Shown: positions 41,978 through 51,573, numbered from the stretch's first letter. The stretch is DNA of 64,000 bases from Dechloromonas denitrificans (GCF_020510685.1 NZ_CP075185.1:2170001-2234000), one strand, 5' to 3'. Program-made: numbers and translations. The notes: a model not told the origin generated them from the sequence alone.

Positions 41978-42760
41978 TCACGCGCCGCTCCAGCGCTGGT
42001 GGGCGAGGCGGGTCAGCCAGTCGAGCGCGAAGCCGAGCAGGCCGATGAACAGCACGCAGGCCATCAGTTCGCCATAGGCCATGCGGTCGCGGGTGTCGAG
42101 GATGAAATAGCCGAGACCGGCATTGACGCCGAGCATCTCGGCCGGCACCAGCACCACCCAGATCAGGCCGATGGCGAGCCGGATGCCGGTCAGAAGGTGG
42201 GCCGCGATGGCCGGCGCGGTGACGTGCCAGAGCCGTTCGCCGGCATTGGCGCCGAGGCTGGCGGCGAGGGTCAGCCAGAGCGGGTCGATGGCCTTGATGC
42301 CGGAAGCGACATTGAGGACGATCGGCCAGACTGCGGCAAAAGCGATCAGGAAGACGACCGGCGCCTCGCCAACGCCGAGCGTCATCACGGCAAGCGGCAT
42401 CCAAGACAGCGGCGAGATCATGCGCAGGAACTGGAAGGTGGTCGAGGTCAGGCGGTTGAAGGTGGCGCAACTGCCGGCGAGCAGGCCAAGCGGCACACCG
42501 ATCAGCAAGGCGATGAGCAGGCCGAATCCGACCCGTTGCAGGCTGGCCAGCGCATGCCGCCAGATGTCCTGGCCGCTGGCCAGTTCAAGCATCGCCAGCC
42601 AGGTCTTTTCCGGCGAAAAGCGCGCCGCCATCAGGGAGTCACGCCCCTGGCCGTGGATCGCCAGCCACCACAGGCCAACGGCCAGCAGCAGGCCGCAAAG
42701 CGGCCAGGCGACGTGGCCGACGGTTGCGCGCAATGAATTGGGGCGTGAGGAGACGGGCAT
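41978..42760 (-). CDS. ABC transporter permease (SsuC/NrtB family)
   Basis: A 260-residue inner-membrane permease with about six helices and the EAA-type loop around GIKAIDPLWLTLAASLGANAG. Start at 42758-42760 (MPVSSRPNS). It pairs with the ATPase at 43977-44768 and the binding protein at 42766-43968 to import a sulfonate-like anion. Confidence 0.88.
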   Translation of the reverse strand: MPVSSRPNSLRATVGHVAWPLCGLLLAVGLWWLAIHGQGRDSLMAARFSPEKTWLAMLELASGQDIWRHALASLQRVGFGLLIALLIGVPLGLLAGSCATFNRLTSTTFQFLRMISPLSWMPLAVMTLGVGEAPVVFLIAFAAVWPIVLNVASGIKAIDPLWLTLAASLGANAGERLWHVTAPAIAAHLLTGIRLAIGLIWVVLVPAEMLGVNAGLGYFILDTRDRMAYGELMACVLFIGLLGFALDWLTRLAHQRWSGA

Positions 42761-42765
42761 GGTCG

Positions 42766-43968
42766 TCAGGCAACAAGCGTTTCGCTGCGCGTGAATTTCT
42801 CCGGCAGGCCGAAGGCCTTCAGTCCGCCGAGCGCGGCGATCGACTTCCTGACGAAGCGGTCGTCGACCAGATCCTTGGCGACGAAAGCCGGATCGAGAGC
42901 AGCCAGGAACTTGTTGTCGCCTTCGACCTGGGTGTTCTTCAACAGCTTGACCAGTTGCTCGGTGTAGGACGGGAAGGGGTAGGGCTGATATTCGATGCGC
43001 TCGTCCTTCCATTCCGGGTGGCGGATGGCGCCTTCCTTGACGTACTGCTGTTGGCGCTCGGCGTTCGGCACCAGCACGCGCTCCAGCACGGCCGGCGGGA
43101 AGGGGGTGTATTTGCCCGGCGCGTCCTTCGACAGCAGTTGGGCGCCTTCCTTGCGGTTGTCACGCAGCCAGTGCTGGGCATTGACGATGCCATTGACCAC
43201 CTTCTGCGACCATTCCGGGCGCTCCTTCAGGTCGCGCTCGTGCATGGTGACGACGCAGCACGCGTGTTCGCGCCAGACATCGCCGGTGAAGCGCAGCACG
43301 CGGCCGATGCCGTTGGTTTCGGCGGCGGCGTTGAACGGTTCGGCGACGATGAAGCCGGCGATGGCGCCGTTGGCCAGGGCCGGCCCCATGTCGGGCGGGG
43401 CCATGATCGACAGGGCGACTTCGTTGGCCTTGAGTTCGCCGGCCGGCTTGGTGACGACGGTCAGGCCGTTTTCGCGCAGCAGGTGCTGCAGCACGACGTT
43501 ATGCACCGAGTACCAGAAGGGCACGGCGACCTTCTTGCCGCCCAGGTCCTTGACGTTCTGGATGTTGGGCGCGACGGTCAGCGCCGAGCCGGACATGTGG
43601 TTCCAGGCCACGACCTTGGCCGGGAAGTTGCTGCCGTAGCGCGCCCAGACGGTCATCGGCGAGAGCAGATGCACGACATTGACCTGGCCGGCCATGAAGG
43701 CCTCGACGATCTGCGCCCAGGAGCGGAACAGCTTGGGCGCTTCGACTTCCAGGCCCTGCGCTTCGAACAGCTTCTTGCTGTGCGCGACGAGCAGCGGCGA
43801 GGCATCGGTGATCGGCAGGTAGCCGATGCGCACCGGGTCGTTCGGGTTGGCGGCGCGCGCCAGTTGCGGCAGGGCAAGGCTGCCGGTCAACAGGGCGGAA
43901 AGGCGCAAAAAGTCGCGGCGGGAGAGCGGCAGGTCGTCGCTCAGGTTGGCAAGCAGATCGTCGTTCAT
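42766..43968 (-). CDS. ABC transporter substrate-binding protein (NrtA/SsuA-like, Tat signal)
   Basis: A 400-residue binding protein. SRRDFLRLS at residues 16-24 is a twin-arginine signal, and the mature part opens VRIGYLPITDASPLLVAHSKKLF. At 400 residues it is longer than SsuA and nearer to the NrtA/CmpA group, so ligands could be nitrate-like or sulfonate-like. RBS AGGAG 6 bases before the start. It follows its ATPase by 8 bases. Confidence 0.85.
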   Translation of the reverse strand: MNDDLLANLSDDLPLSRRDFLRLSALLTGSLALPQLARAANPNDPVRIGYLPITDASPLLVAHSKKLFEAQGLEVEAPKLFRSWAQIVEAFMAGQVNVVHLLSPMTVWARYGSNFPAKVVAWNHMSGSALTVAPNIQNVKDLGGKKVAVPFWYSVHNVVLQHLLRENGLTVVTKPAGELKANEVALSIMAPPDMGPALANGAIAGFIVAEPFNAAAETNGIGRVLRFTGDVWREHACCVVTMHERDLKERPEWSQKVVNGIVNAQHWLRDNRKEGAQLLSKDAPGKYTPFPPAVLERVLVPNAERQQQYVKEGAIRHPEWKDERIEYQPYPFPSYTEQLVKLLKNTQVEGDNKFLAALDPAFVAKDLVDDRFVRKSIAALGGLKAFGLPEKFTRSETLVA

Positions 43969-43976
43969 GGCAACTC

Positions 43977-44768
43977 CTAAAGGTCGGGAAACCAGGCTGT
44001 GCCCGGGTTGGAAAGTGAATCGAGAATTTCTTCGCGCATCGCGTTGAGGGCCGGCGAGCGATGCTGGCGCGGCGCCTTGCCGCCCGGTCGCCATTCGCCG
44101 ACGATGCGGGCCGGCCCGCCGTCCTGGCCGCCGGCCAAAAGCAACACGCGATCGCCGATGCGCAGCGCCTCGTCGATGTCGTGCGTGACCAGCAGGGCGG
44201 CGCTCTGCTGCTGGTGCGCCAGGGCGAGCAGCAGATCCTGCATCGATTCGCGGGTGATTGCGTCGAGCGCCGAAAACGGTTCGTCGAGGTAGACGATTTC
44301 CGGGTTGCGCGCCAGGGCGCGGGCCAGGGCGACGCGTTGCGCCATGCCGCCGGACAGCGCTGGCGGCTTCTTTTTCGCGTGTTCGCTGAGGCCAACCTGG
44401 GCCAGCACGCGTTCGATGTGCTGTTGCCGCTCGCTGCGGCTGCTCGTCGGGCGGCAGGCGAAATCGAGGCCAAATGCCACGTTGTCGGCCACCGTCAGCC
44501 AGGGCAGCAGGGCCGGCGACTGGAAGACGACGCTGGCCTTGGCGGCCCTTTTTGCACCATTTTCACCGTCGACCGATACGTCGCCGGCGCTCGGCTCGGC
44601 CAGCCCGGCAAGCAGGCGCAGCAAGGTGGACTTGCCGCACCCGGAGGCGCCGATCAGGCAAACGATCTCACGCCGGCCGATGTTCAGGTCGACGCCGGCA
44701 AAGACCGGGGCGCCACCATAGGAAAACGCCAGTTGGCGGGCGGCCAGCAGGACGTTTTCAGTCGTCAC
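43977..44768 (-). CDS. ABC transporter ATP-binding protein (SsuB/NrtD-like)
   Basis: A 263-residue ATPase with Walker A GASGCGKST, signature LSGGMAQR and Walker B IVYLDEPFSALD. The start is a GTG at 44766-44768, directly after the AhpD-like gene's stop; the frame is open upstream but only as a shadow of that gene. It energises the permease at 41978-42760. Confidence 0.88.
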   Translation of the reverse strand: MTTENVLLAARQLAFSYGGAPVFAGVDLNIGRREIVCLIGASGCGKSTLLRLLAGLAEPSAGDVSVDGENGAKRAAKASVVFQSPALLPWLTVADNVAFGLDFACRPTSSRSERQQHIERVLAQVGLSEHAKKKPPALSGGMAQRVALARALARNPEIVYLDEPFSALDAITRESMQDLLLALAHQQQSAALLVTHDIDEALRIGDRVLLLAGGQDGGPARIVGEWRPGGKAPRQHRSPALNAMREEILDSLSNPGTAWFPDL

Positions 44769-44770
44769 GC

Positions 44771-45325
44771 TCAGGCTTTCTGCCAGCGGTAGGCAGCGAG
44801 CTCGGGATTGAGTTCGGTGCCGGCCAGCGAGTTGCTGAAATTGCACAGGGTGGCCAGGGCGACGCCGAGTATGACTTCGATGACCTGCTGCTCGCCGTAA
44901 CCGGCGGCCTTGAAGGCAGCCAGTTCGGCATCGCTGACCACACCCTTGCTGCGGATGATGGCGCGGGTGAAGGCGGCCAGCGCTTCGAGTTTGGCATCGG
45001 GCAAGGTGGTCTGCTGGCGCAGGCCTTCGACCAGTTCGGTCGGCAGGTTGCCCTGCTTGTAGGCGATCGCCGTGTGGCCAGCAACGCAGAAGGTGCAGCC
45101 GTGGTTGGTGGCGGCGGTGATCTGTACCACTTCGCGCTCGGCCAGCGTGAAGCTGCTGCGGCTGTTGATCTCGGTCACCGTCAGATAGGTTTCGATGGCG
45201 GTCGGTGCATTGGCCAGCACGCCCAGCAGATTGGGGATGAAGCCGTTCTTGGCCTTGGCTTTGGCGAGATAGGGTTGACTGGCTTCGGGGGCTGATTCCA
45301 GGGTCTGGATGGCGATGCGTGACAT
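44771..45325 (-). CDS. AhpD/carboxymuconolactone decarboxylase-like protein
   Basis: A 184-residue all-helical protein with the peroxidase-type motif HGCTFCVAGH (C77, C80, H84). Such proteins act as alkylhydroperoxidases or thiol antioxidants and are frequent in sulfonate-use operons, where the flavin monooxygenases make peroxide. It is the first gene of the operon, directly ahead of the ABC ATPase. Confidence 0.85.
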   Translation of the reverse strand: MSRIAIQTLESAPEASQPYLAKAKAKNGFIPNLLGVLANAPTAIETYLTVTEINSRSSFTLAEREVVQITAATNHGCTFCVAGHTAIAYKQGNLPTELVEGLRQQTTLPDAKLEALAAFTRAIIRSKGVVSDAELAAFKAAGYGEQQVIEVILGVALATLCNFSNSLAGTELNPELAAYRWQKA

Positions 45326-45425
45326 GAAAACTCCGTGCGAAATGGGCTGACTGGATTGTCCGGTGGCTGCCGTCCACCCTCAATGTGCAAACGTCGCGTT
45401 CTTTTGTTCGTTCGTCTCGCTCCGC

Positions 45426-46355
45426 CTAGGCAACCGGCCCCGGGGCCGGCTGGCGGGAGCGCCGGTAGGCGCCGGGCAGCACGCCGGTGGCTTTCTTGAA
45501 GGCCCGCGAGAAAGCCGCGTCGGACTGGTAGCCGACCTTCTCGGCGGCGCGGGCCAGACTCACGCCATCCTCGATCATCTGGGTGGCCAGCTTCATGCGG
45601 ATTTGCAAAAGGAAGTGGCTCGGCGAAGCGCCGCAGGTCTGGGCGAAACGCTTGAAGAAAGTGGCGCGCGACATGTGAGCAAGATCGGCCATGGCTTCCG
45701 CCGTCCAGTCCTTGCCCGGCTCTTCGATAATGGCCTCGAGCAGCGGCGCGAATTCCGGCCGACCGAGCATGGCCCACAGCCCGGCCGTAACTTCGCGCCG
45801 CTGGCACAGGTGGCGGATGACGTAGAAGAAGAGCAGGTCAACCAGACGGCTGATCAGCGGCGATGGCTCCTCGCCGCTAGCCATGGCTTCGGCCAGGATC
45901 AGCTCGAAGAGCGGACGGGCTTCGCGGAGGTATTCGCCATCTTTCGAAATCACCACGTAGTCGGGGAAGGAACCGAGAAAGACACTGTTCAGGCTGGAGC
46001 TAAAACCAAAAAAGCCGCAGGCCAGCGCAACACTTTCGGGAACGACCAGATCAAGGGCCGTCATGCTGCTGCGTGGCGCCTGGGCGGCAACCACCGGGTC
46101 GGCCAGCGGGCTGAGATAATGGACAACGTCGCGCAGGAATATCACCGCGTCGCCGGCCCGCAACGGGTGAACGCTGCCTTCATTCGGCAGGTGCAGCCAG
46201 CAGTCGCCATTCAACACCAGATGGAAACCCGAGCGTGCCAGCCCGCTGGTCGAGGCTTTCCACGAGCCGCAATACTGCCCCAGGTGAAAAAGCGTGGTTT
46301 CCAGTTCCAGGCTGCCGAGCAGCCAGTGAATCAGGCGATCGTGGCGAGAAGACAT
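45426..46355 (-). CDS. AraC-family regulator with cupin sensor domain
   Basis: A 309-residue protein: an N-terminal cupin-like domain (about 1-165) and a C-terminal pair of helix-turn-helix motifs, the last reading SLARAAEKVGYQSDAAFSRAFKKATG. It lies 100 bases upstream of the AhpD-ABC operon on the same strand and is its likely activator. Confidence 0.9.
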   Translation of the reverse strand: MSSRHDRLIHWLLGSLELETTLFHLGQYCGSWKASTSGLARSGFHLVLNGDCWLHLPNEGSVHPLRAGDAVIFLRDVVHYLSPLADPVVAAQAPRSSMTALDLVVPESVALACGFFGFSSSLNSVFLGSFPDYVVISKDGEYLREARPLFELILAEAMASGEEPSPLISRLVDLLFFYVIRHLCQRREVTAGLWAMLGRPEFAPLLEAIIEEPGKDWTAEAMADLAHMSRATFFKRFAQTCGASPSHFLLQIRMKLATQMIEDGVSLARAAEKVGYQSDAAFSRAFKKATGVLPGAYRRSRQPAPGPVA

Positions 46356-46482
46356 GCGGACCTCTTGATTACTTGTGTCCGCCGATCATAGGAAGGTGCC
46401 GGGCCCAACCCAACGAAGAATTCACGATAAGGATATTCGGATTGCCTGGGTTGGCGGCCCGGCTTTTCGAGAGCGCCCGTAT

Positions 46483-47265
46483 TCAGCGGCCGCACCAGGT
46501 CGGAACGCGCTTGTCGATGAAGGCGTTGATCCCCTCCTGCGCATCCTGCGCCTGCAGGTTGGCGACCATGACGTCCTTCGTATAGGCATAGGCCTCGGCC
46601 AGCGGCAGTTCGGCCTGGCGATAGAAGGCCTCCTTGCCGATGGCCAGGGTCAGCGGCGACTTGCTGGCCAGCTTGCGGGCCAGGGCCAGGGTATGGCTTT
46701 CCAGCTCCGCCGTCGGGACCAGTTCGTTGACCAGGCCGAAACGCCAGGCGGTGGTGGCATCGATCAGGTCGCCACCGAGCAGCATCTGCATCGCGTGTTT
46801 CGGGGCGACATTGCGCGACAGCGCCACCATCGGGGTCGAGCAGAACAGGCCGATATTGACGCCGGGCGTGGCAAAGCGGGCATCGTCGGCGGCCACGGCG
46901 AGATCGCAACTGGCCACCAGCTGGGCGCCGGCGGCGGTAGCGATGCCATGGACGCGGGCGATCACCGGCTTGGGTAGCTTGACGATGGCCTGCATCAGCT
47001 CGGCACAGTCGGCAAACAGCTGTTCGGTGTAGTTGCTGGCATATTCGGCGGCGCGCAGTTCCTTGAGATCGTGACCGGCGCAGAAGGCCGGGCCGGCGCC
47101 GGCGAGGATGACGACGCGCACGCTGTCGTCGGCGGCAAGCGCCGCAAAGGCGTCGAGCAGGGCGCGCAGCATGCCTTGCGACAGCGCGTTGCGGGCCTGC
47201 GGCCGGTTCAGGGTCAGGGTGGTGACGCCGTTATCGTCGTGGCGCAGGTAGAGGGATTCGGACAT
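46483..47265 (-). CDS. Enoyl-CoA hydratase/isomerase family protein
   Basis: A 260-residue crotonase-fold enzyme with FCAGHDLKEL and GIATAAGAQLVASCD (oxyanion hole segments). Start at 47263-47265 (MSESLYLRH), with GGAG 5 bases upstream. It is the last gene of a run with a CoA-transferase, pointing to degradation of an acyl-CoA. Confidence 0.85.
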   Translation of the reverse strand: MSESLYLRHDDNGVTTLTLNRPQARNALSQGMLRALLDAFAALAADDSVRVVILAGAGPAFCAGHDLKELRAAEYASNYTEQLFADCAELMQAIVKLPKPVIARVHGIATAAGAQLVASCDLAVAADDARFATPGVNIGLFCSTPMVALSRNVAPKHAMQMLLGGDLIDATTAWRFGLVNELVPTAELESHTLALARKLASKSPLTLAIGKEAFYRQAELPLAEAYAYTKDVMVANLQAQDAQEGINAFIDKRVPTWCGR

Positions 47266-47285
47266 GGTGACTCCGGAAAGGTGGA

Positions 47286-47846
47286 TTAAGCGGCTTCGGC
47301 TGGCGGCCGGTAACTCCAGCGCGGGATGATCAGCAAAGCCAGGATCGAAAGAAGGGCGGCGACAATCAGCCCGCCGGTGAGCAGCGGGCGCTCGGCCAGG
47401 TGTTCCGGGTAGAGCCGGATGACGACACCGATACCGATGGCGTTGGCGCCGCTGGCCAGCACGGCCGCCGCATAGTCGTGAAAACGGCGGACCTTGTTGA
47501 CGCCGCTCGCCCAGCGCGGATCGGTGTTGTAGCTGGGCAACTGGTGATGGGCATTGGCGATGCGCTCCAGGCTGGCCAGAAAGGAGCGCAGATTGGTGAT
47601 GGCGCGTTCGGTCTTGTAATTGAGGAAGGCCAGGCAAACGGTGGTCACCGGGAAGGCAAAGACCAGCCATTCGACCGGCAAGTGCCGGCTCGATTCGCCT
47701 GGGTGCAGGGCGAACAGGCCGGCCAGCAGGCTGGCGGTCAAGGTCACGTAGAGCGTCAGCGCCTGGTGACGCTGGACGATGCGTGAATTGACCTCCTGAT
47801 AGGCAGCGATGAAGCGGTAATTGGCATCGACGCCTTTTTCGCTCAT
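47286..47846 (-). CDS. Membrane protein of unknown function
   Basis: A 186-residue protein with four predicted membrane helices (about 30-47, 58-76, 120-140 and 150-175) separated by a charged cytoplasmic loop. I do not recognise a family. It sits between the CoA-transferase beta subunit (3-base gap) and the enoyl-CoA hydratase, so it is probably co-expressed. Confidence 0.65.
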   Translation of the reverse strand: MSEKGVDANYRFIAAYQEVNSRIVQRHQALTLYVTLTASLLAGLFALHPGESSRHLPVEWLVFAFPVTTVCLAFLNYKTERAITNLRSFLASLERIANAHHQLPSYNTDPRWASGVNKVRRFHDYAAAVLASGANAIGIGVVIRLYPEHLAERPLLTGGLIVAALLSILALLIIPRWSYRPPAEAA

Positions 47847-47849
47847 GCC

Positions 47850-48644
47850 TCAGGCCTTGCGCAGCGCACCGGTCTGATCGACGCGGCGCAGCGCGGCCAG
47901 CTCTTCGGCCGTCGGCTCGGGCACGACATGAACACTGGGCGAAACCTTCAGATCCCAACCGGTGTTAGCGAGGATTTCCTCGACGCTGGAGAAGGCGTAA
48001 TAGGCCTCGAGGATGAATTCCTTGCTGACCGGGTCCGGGCGCAGGATGCCGAGCGTGGTGATGATGGCGGACGGTCCCTTGCCGACGAAACCGTAGCGTT
48101 CGCGGGCGTTGCCGCCTTCCAGGTAGCCCGGCGAGCTGATGTAGCTGACCTTGTCGGCAAAGCGCTTGGCTTCATGGGTAACCATGATGACGACGCGGCC
48201 GGCGCCGCAGGCGATGTCGTTGGCCCCGCCGGCGCCGGTCAGGCGGGTTTTCGGCAGGCGGTAGCGGTCGCCGATCTCGCCTTCCCAGATGCCGGTGGTG
48301 TTGACGTTGCCGAACTTGTCGACCTGCGCCGCGCCGATGATGCCGACATCGCAGCGGCCGGAGGCGACGAGAAAGCCGATGGCGTCGATGGCGTTGGTGA
48401 AACTGGTGGCATTGGCCGAGATACGGTTGCACTCGATGCCCCAGGGCAGGCCGCCGACCGGCGTGGCGCCATAGACGCCGCCTTCGGTCATAGCGCGGAT
48501 GTTCGGCGCGTGGCAGGCCTGGGCAAAGTAGCCGGCGAGCATCGAGAGGCCGACGCCGAAAATTGCCAACTCGCCGTCGTGCAGTTCGCGGCCGGTGGCG
48601 ATCGCCATCATTTCCTGGCGGCTGTAGGGCAGATTCTCGCTCAT
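47850..48644 (-). CDS. CoA-transferase family beta subunit (IpdB/GctB-like)
   Basis: A 264-residue protein of the CoA-transferase superfamily, with GGVYGATPVGG, NTTGIWEGEIGDRYRLP and LTGAGGANDIA. Starts with ATG at 48642-48644, overlapping the alpha stop (ATGA). Related pairs transfer CoA or hydrolyse cyclic acyl-CoAs (steroid-degrading IpdAB). The substrate here is unknown. Confidence 0.82.
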   Translation of the reverse strand: MSENLPYSRQEMMAIATGRELHDGELAIFGVGLSMLAGYFAQACHAPNIRAMTEGGVYGATPVGGLPWGIECNRISANATSFTNAIDAIGFLVASGRCDVGIIGAAQVDKFGNVNTTGIWEGEIGDRYRLPKTRLTGAGGANDIACGAGRVVIMVTHEAKRFADKVSYISSPGYLEGGNARERYGFVGKGPSAIITTLGILRPDPVSKEFILEAYYAFSSVEEILANTGWDLKVSPSVHVVPEPTAEELAALRRVDQTGALRKA

Positions 48645-49633
48645 GCTGCCACCTCCGCCGTCAGTGCCGCGATTTCCTCGGGCGTCTTGATCCACTGCCG
48701 GAACGGATCGAGAAGGAAGCTGGTGGCGCTGTCGCTCAAGCGGGCGATGTTGTCGCGGCCGATCAGGTCGAGATAACCGTCGATATCGCCATAGCTGTCG
48801 ACGAAGTCGCGGACATAGTCGGCGGTACCTTGTTCGGTGGCCAACGCCTTGTTCATCAATTTCATGTGCGCCTCATCGACGTCGTAAAGCCCGGGTGATG
48901 ACTGCGGCCAGGCGGCGAAGGGGTGATAAACCACGGCTTCGACGATGATGTCGGGGATGCGCACGAGGTTCGGGAACTGCCGCATGCAATCGGTATCGAC
49001 GATGGCATCGGCAATCAGGATGACTTTCCTGGCGGCGCGCGACAGCTCGAAGCGGCTCCATTCGGTGCCGAGCATGATGGCGTTGCCGAGGGGGTCGGCC
49101 AGCGAGACATGGATGGCGGCGAGATCCGGCTTGAGCGGGCTGAAGGCACCGATTTCGCGGCCGGAGAACGGATCGGTGACGGTCGGGATCTTGTGCTTTG
49201 CCGGGTATTCATCGGGTGCGAAGGCGCTGCGGTCCTGGATGTCGGAGCCGATATTCACCGTCGCCGGCACGAACGGCCAGTTCATCGCGCCGCCGAGCAG
49301 GCGAACGGCCATGGCCAGGTTGGAGTAATCCTCCAGCGCCAGTTGGCCGGATTCGACCGCCCGGCGCAGGCCGTTGGCGAAGCCGAAGACCTCCAGCCCG
49401 GAAAAGCCGCACTCGGCCTTGCTGACTGCGCCGGCGCCGGCCAACAGATTCAGTTGCTGGGTATTGCAGTGAAAGATGGCGTGCAGGTCGCGGCGTTTCT
49501 GGCGCACCAATTCACGGCCGAAGGCGATGGCGTCGGAGCCGACGGGGAGGGCGGCGCCGCTGGCGTACTGCATGCCGTCCCAGGTATAGCGACGGACAGC
49601 TTCGGCCAGAGGCAGCAGTTTGTTGCTGGGCAT
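48641..49633 (-). CDS. CoA-transferase family alpha subunit (IpdA/GctA-like)
   Basis: A 330-residue subunit with GSDAIAFGRELVRQ and NIGSDIQDRSAF, followed by a conserved PLGNAIMLG strand. It forms a heteromer with the beta subunit encoded next. It is longer than the 290-residue IpdA, so a glutaconate-type CoA-transferase is equally likely. Confidence 0.82.
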   Translation of the reverse strand: MPSNKLLPLAEAVRRYTWDGMQYASGAALPVGSDAIAFGRELVRQKRRDLHAIFHCNTQQLNLLAGAGAVSKAECGFSGLEVFGFANGLRRAVESGQLALEDYSNLAMAVRLLGGAMNWPFVPATVNIGSDIQDRSAFAPDEYPAKHKIPTVTDPFSGREIGAFSPLKPDLAAIHVSLADPLGNAIMLGTEWSRFELSRAARKVILIADAIVDTDCMRQFPNLVRIPDIIVEAVVYHPFAAWPQSSPGLYDVDEAHMKLMNKALATEQGTADYVRDFVDSYGDIDGYLDLIGRDNIARLSDSATSFLLDPFRQWIKTPEEIAALTAEVAA

Positions 49634-49647
49634 TTCGGTGTTTCCGG

Positions 49648-50733
49648 TTAGTGTTGAGCGAGTTGACGGCGACGGCTGGCGTCGGCCGCGATGCTGGCAA
49701 GATCGGCAGCCAGTTGCTTGAGCGGCTGGCCGTAGGGCGACAGGCCGAGCAGACGGCCGTCGGCGTCAAAGAGGAAGATGCCTGCGGTGTGATCCAGCGT
49801 GTACCCCATCGATGCCGAAGGCTGCTTGTCGGCCACCAGTTGCAATTGGCGGATCAGGTTTTTCGTCTCGGCCGCGTCGCCACGCAGGCCGAGAATCGGC
49901 CTGCCGCCGTCCGGCCGGAAGGCCGTTGCGTAGTCCTTGAGCAGGGGAATCGCATCGCGCTCGGGGTCGAGCGTTGCGAACAGCACCTGGACTTGCGATT
50001 TGAGGGCCGGCGGCAGCGCTTCGACGGCCGCCTTCAGCTCGGCCAGCGTGGTCGGGCAGACATCCGGGCACTGGGTATAACCGACGGCCAGCGCGACGCC
50101 GAGACCGCGAAAGTCGGCCAGGCGATGAGTCTGACCATCCGTCGCGGCAAGCTTGAACTCGGGGTGCAGCGGCACGGTAGCGGTCGGCGGCTCGGCATTC
50201 AGGCGCAAGTTGGTGGCATGGGCCGCCTGGCGGGCCGGGGCGACGAAGGGACGTTGCTCATAGCGCGCACTGCTCACGTAGTCGGCCAGTTGGCGGAAAC
50301 CGTTCTGGTCGAGCGTGCCGGTAAACCGGTAAAGCACCTGTCCGTCGCGATTGAAAAAAGCGTAGGACGGCGTGGCGACAGCCCGCAGGCGCTGGGCAAA
50401 GGCGGCCGGGGTCGATGGCCGGCCGGCCGGATCGACCAGGCTGTCGCTCGTCGAAATGTCGATGCTGACCGTGCGAAACTTCCGCTTGAAGGCTTTCTCG
50501 ATGGCCGGAACGGCGTGTACCTGCCGTTCCATTTCCAGACAGCCCGGGCAGTCGGGCAGGGTCAGGAAGACCGCCAGCTGCTTGCCTTCGGCTGCGGCGG
50601 CCCGCACTTCGGCCTGCAGGTCGGTCGTTGTCCGGGCAAACAGTGCGGCGTTGGCCGGGCCGGCCGGCGTGCCGAGGGCCAGCAGGGCAAGAGCCAAGCC
50701 CAGCACCCGCTGGTACGACAAGCGATAACCCAT
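49648..50733 (-). CDS. Thioredoxin-like plus SCO fusion protein
   Basis: A 361-residue exported protein. It has a signal peptide (about 1-29), a thioredoxin-like domain with C62-x-x-C65 (DCPGC), then an SCO domain (about 185-345) with C222-x3-C226 (CPDVCPT) and distal H315. SCO proteins bind copper for cytochrome oxidase or act as thiol-disulfide reductases. Joining both domains in one chain is unusual. It sits between an ABC permease and the CoA-transferase genes, so a redox role for sulfur compounds in the periplasm is a possible reading. Confidence 0.85.
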   Translation of the reverse strand: MGYRLSYQRVLGLALALLALGTPAGPANAALFARTTTDLQAEVRAAAAEGKQLAVFLTLPDCPGCLEMERQVHAVPAIEKAFKRKFRTVSIDISTSDSLVDPAGRPSTPAAFAQRLRAVATPSYAFFNRDGQVLYRFTGTLDQNGFRQLADYVSSARYEQRPFVAPARQAAHATNLRLNAEPPTATVPLHPEFKLAATDGQTHRLADFRGLGVALAVGYTQCPDVCPTTLAELKAAVEALPPALKSQVQVLFATLDPERDAIPLLKDYATAFRPDGGRPILGLRGDAAETKNLIRQLQLVADKQPSASMGYTLDHTAGIFLFDADGRLLGLSPYGQPLKQLAADLASIAADASRRRQLAQH

Positions 50734-50736
50734 GAC

Positions 50737-51573
50737 TCAACGCTGCCAGAACAGCGCGCGGCGCTTCAGTTTTTCCAGCCCGGTCATCGCCAGGAAAGTC
50801 ACCAGCCCGGTGTACAAAATGCCGGCCACCATCTTCGGATAGTCGGCAAAGTCGGCGTAATACTGGACGAAACGCCCCAGCCCGGCATTGGCCCCGAACA
50901 GCTCGGCAACCGTCAGCAGGATGAAGGAAAAGCCGAGGCCGACCGCCATGCCGGAAAAGATGTGGGGCAGGGCGGCCGGAAAGACGACGCGCCAGTGGTA
51001 TTCAAAGCCGGTGAGGCCAAGCGTCCGGGCGTTGTCGCGGTAGCGCTCTTCCAGGGCATGGGCGCCGGCGGCGGCATTCTGGAAGATCGGCCAGAAGGCG
51101 CCGATGAAGACGACGAAAATGGCCGACAACTTGAAGGTCGGCAGAATGGCGATGGCGTAAGGGATATAGACGGTCGGCGGCACTGGGGCGACGACCCGGG
51201 CAAAGGGAAAGAAGGCCCGCTGCAGACGCGGCGAGGTGCCGATGCCCAGGCCGGAGACGATGCCGAGCAGGGCGGCGAGCAGGAAGCCGGGGACCAGGAT
51301 GGTGAAGGACGAGATCGTTCCCTGCCAGAGCTCGGGCAGCGCTTCCCACAAGGCGCGGGCGGTGACGAGCGGGCCGGGAATCAGCGGGTTGTCGCCGAGC
51401 GGGGTGTATTCGGCGGCCAGGAACCAGCCGCCGAACAGGACGATCCAGATCAGCGAGGCTTCGACAACGTTGGCCAGGCGTGCGCTCAAGGGCGTTTCGG
51501 CCGGTCCGTCGATGACTTGTGGCGTCGGCGTCACCGAGACCTCGCGGGATTCGAGGGTGAGTGTTTCGGGCAT
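50737..51573 (-). CDS. ABC transporter permease (SsuC/TauC family)
   Basis: A 278-residue permease with about six helices and the EAA-like loop around ALEERYRDNARTLGLTGFEYH. It follows the ATPase by 11 bases and completes a sulfonate-type importer with the genes upstream. Confidence 0.88.
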   Translation of the reverse strand: MPETLTLESREVSVTPTPQVIDGPAETPLSARLANVVEASLIWIVLFGGWFLAAEYTPLGDNPLIPGPLVTARALWEALPELWQGTISSFTILVPGFLLAALLGIVSGLGIGTSPRLQRAFFPFARVVAPVPPTVYIPYAIAILPTFKLSAIFVVFIGAFWPIFQNAAAGAHALEERYRDNARTLGLTGFEYHWRVVFPAALPHIFSGMAVGLGFSFILLTVAELFGANAGLGRFVQYYADFADYPKMVAGILYTGLVTFLAMTGLEKLKRRALFWQR

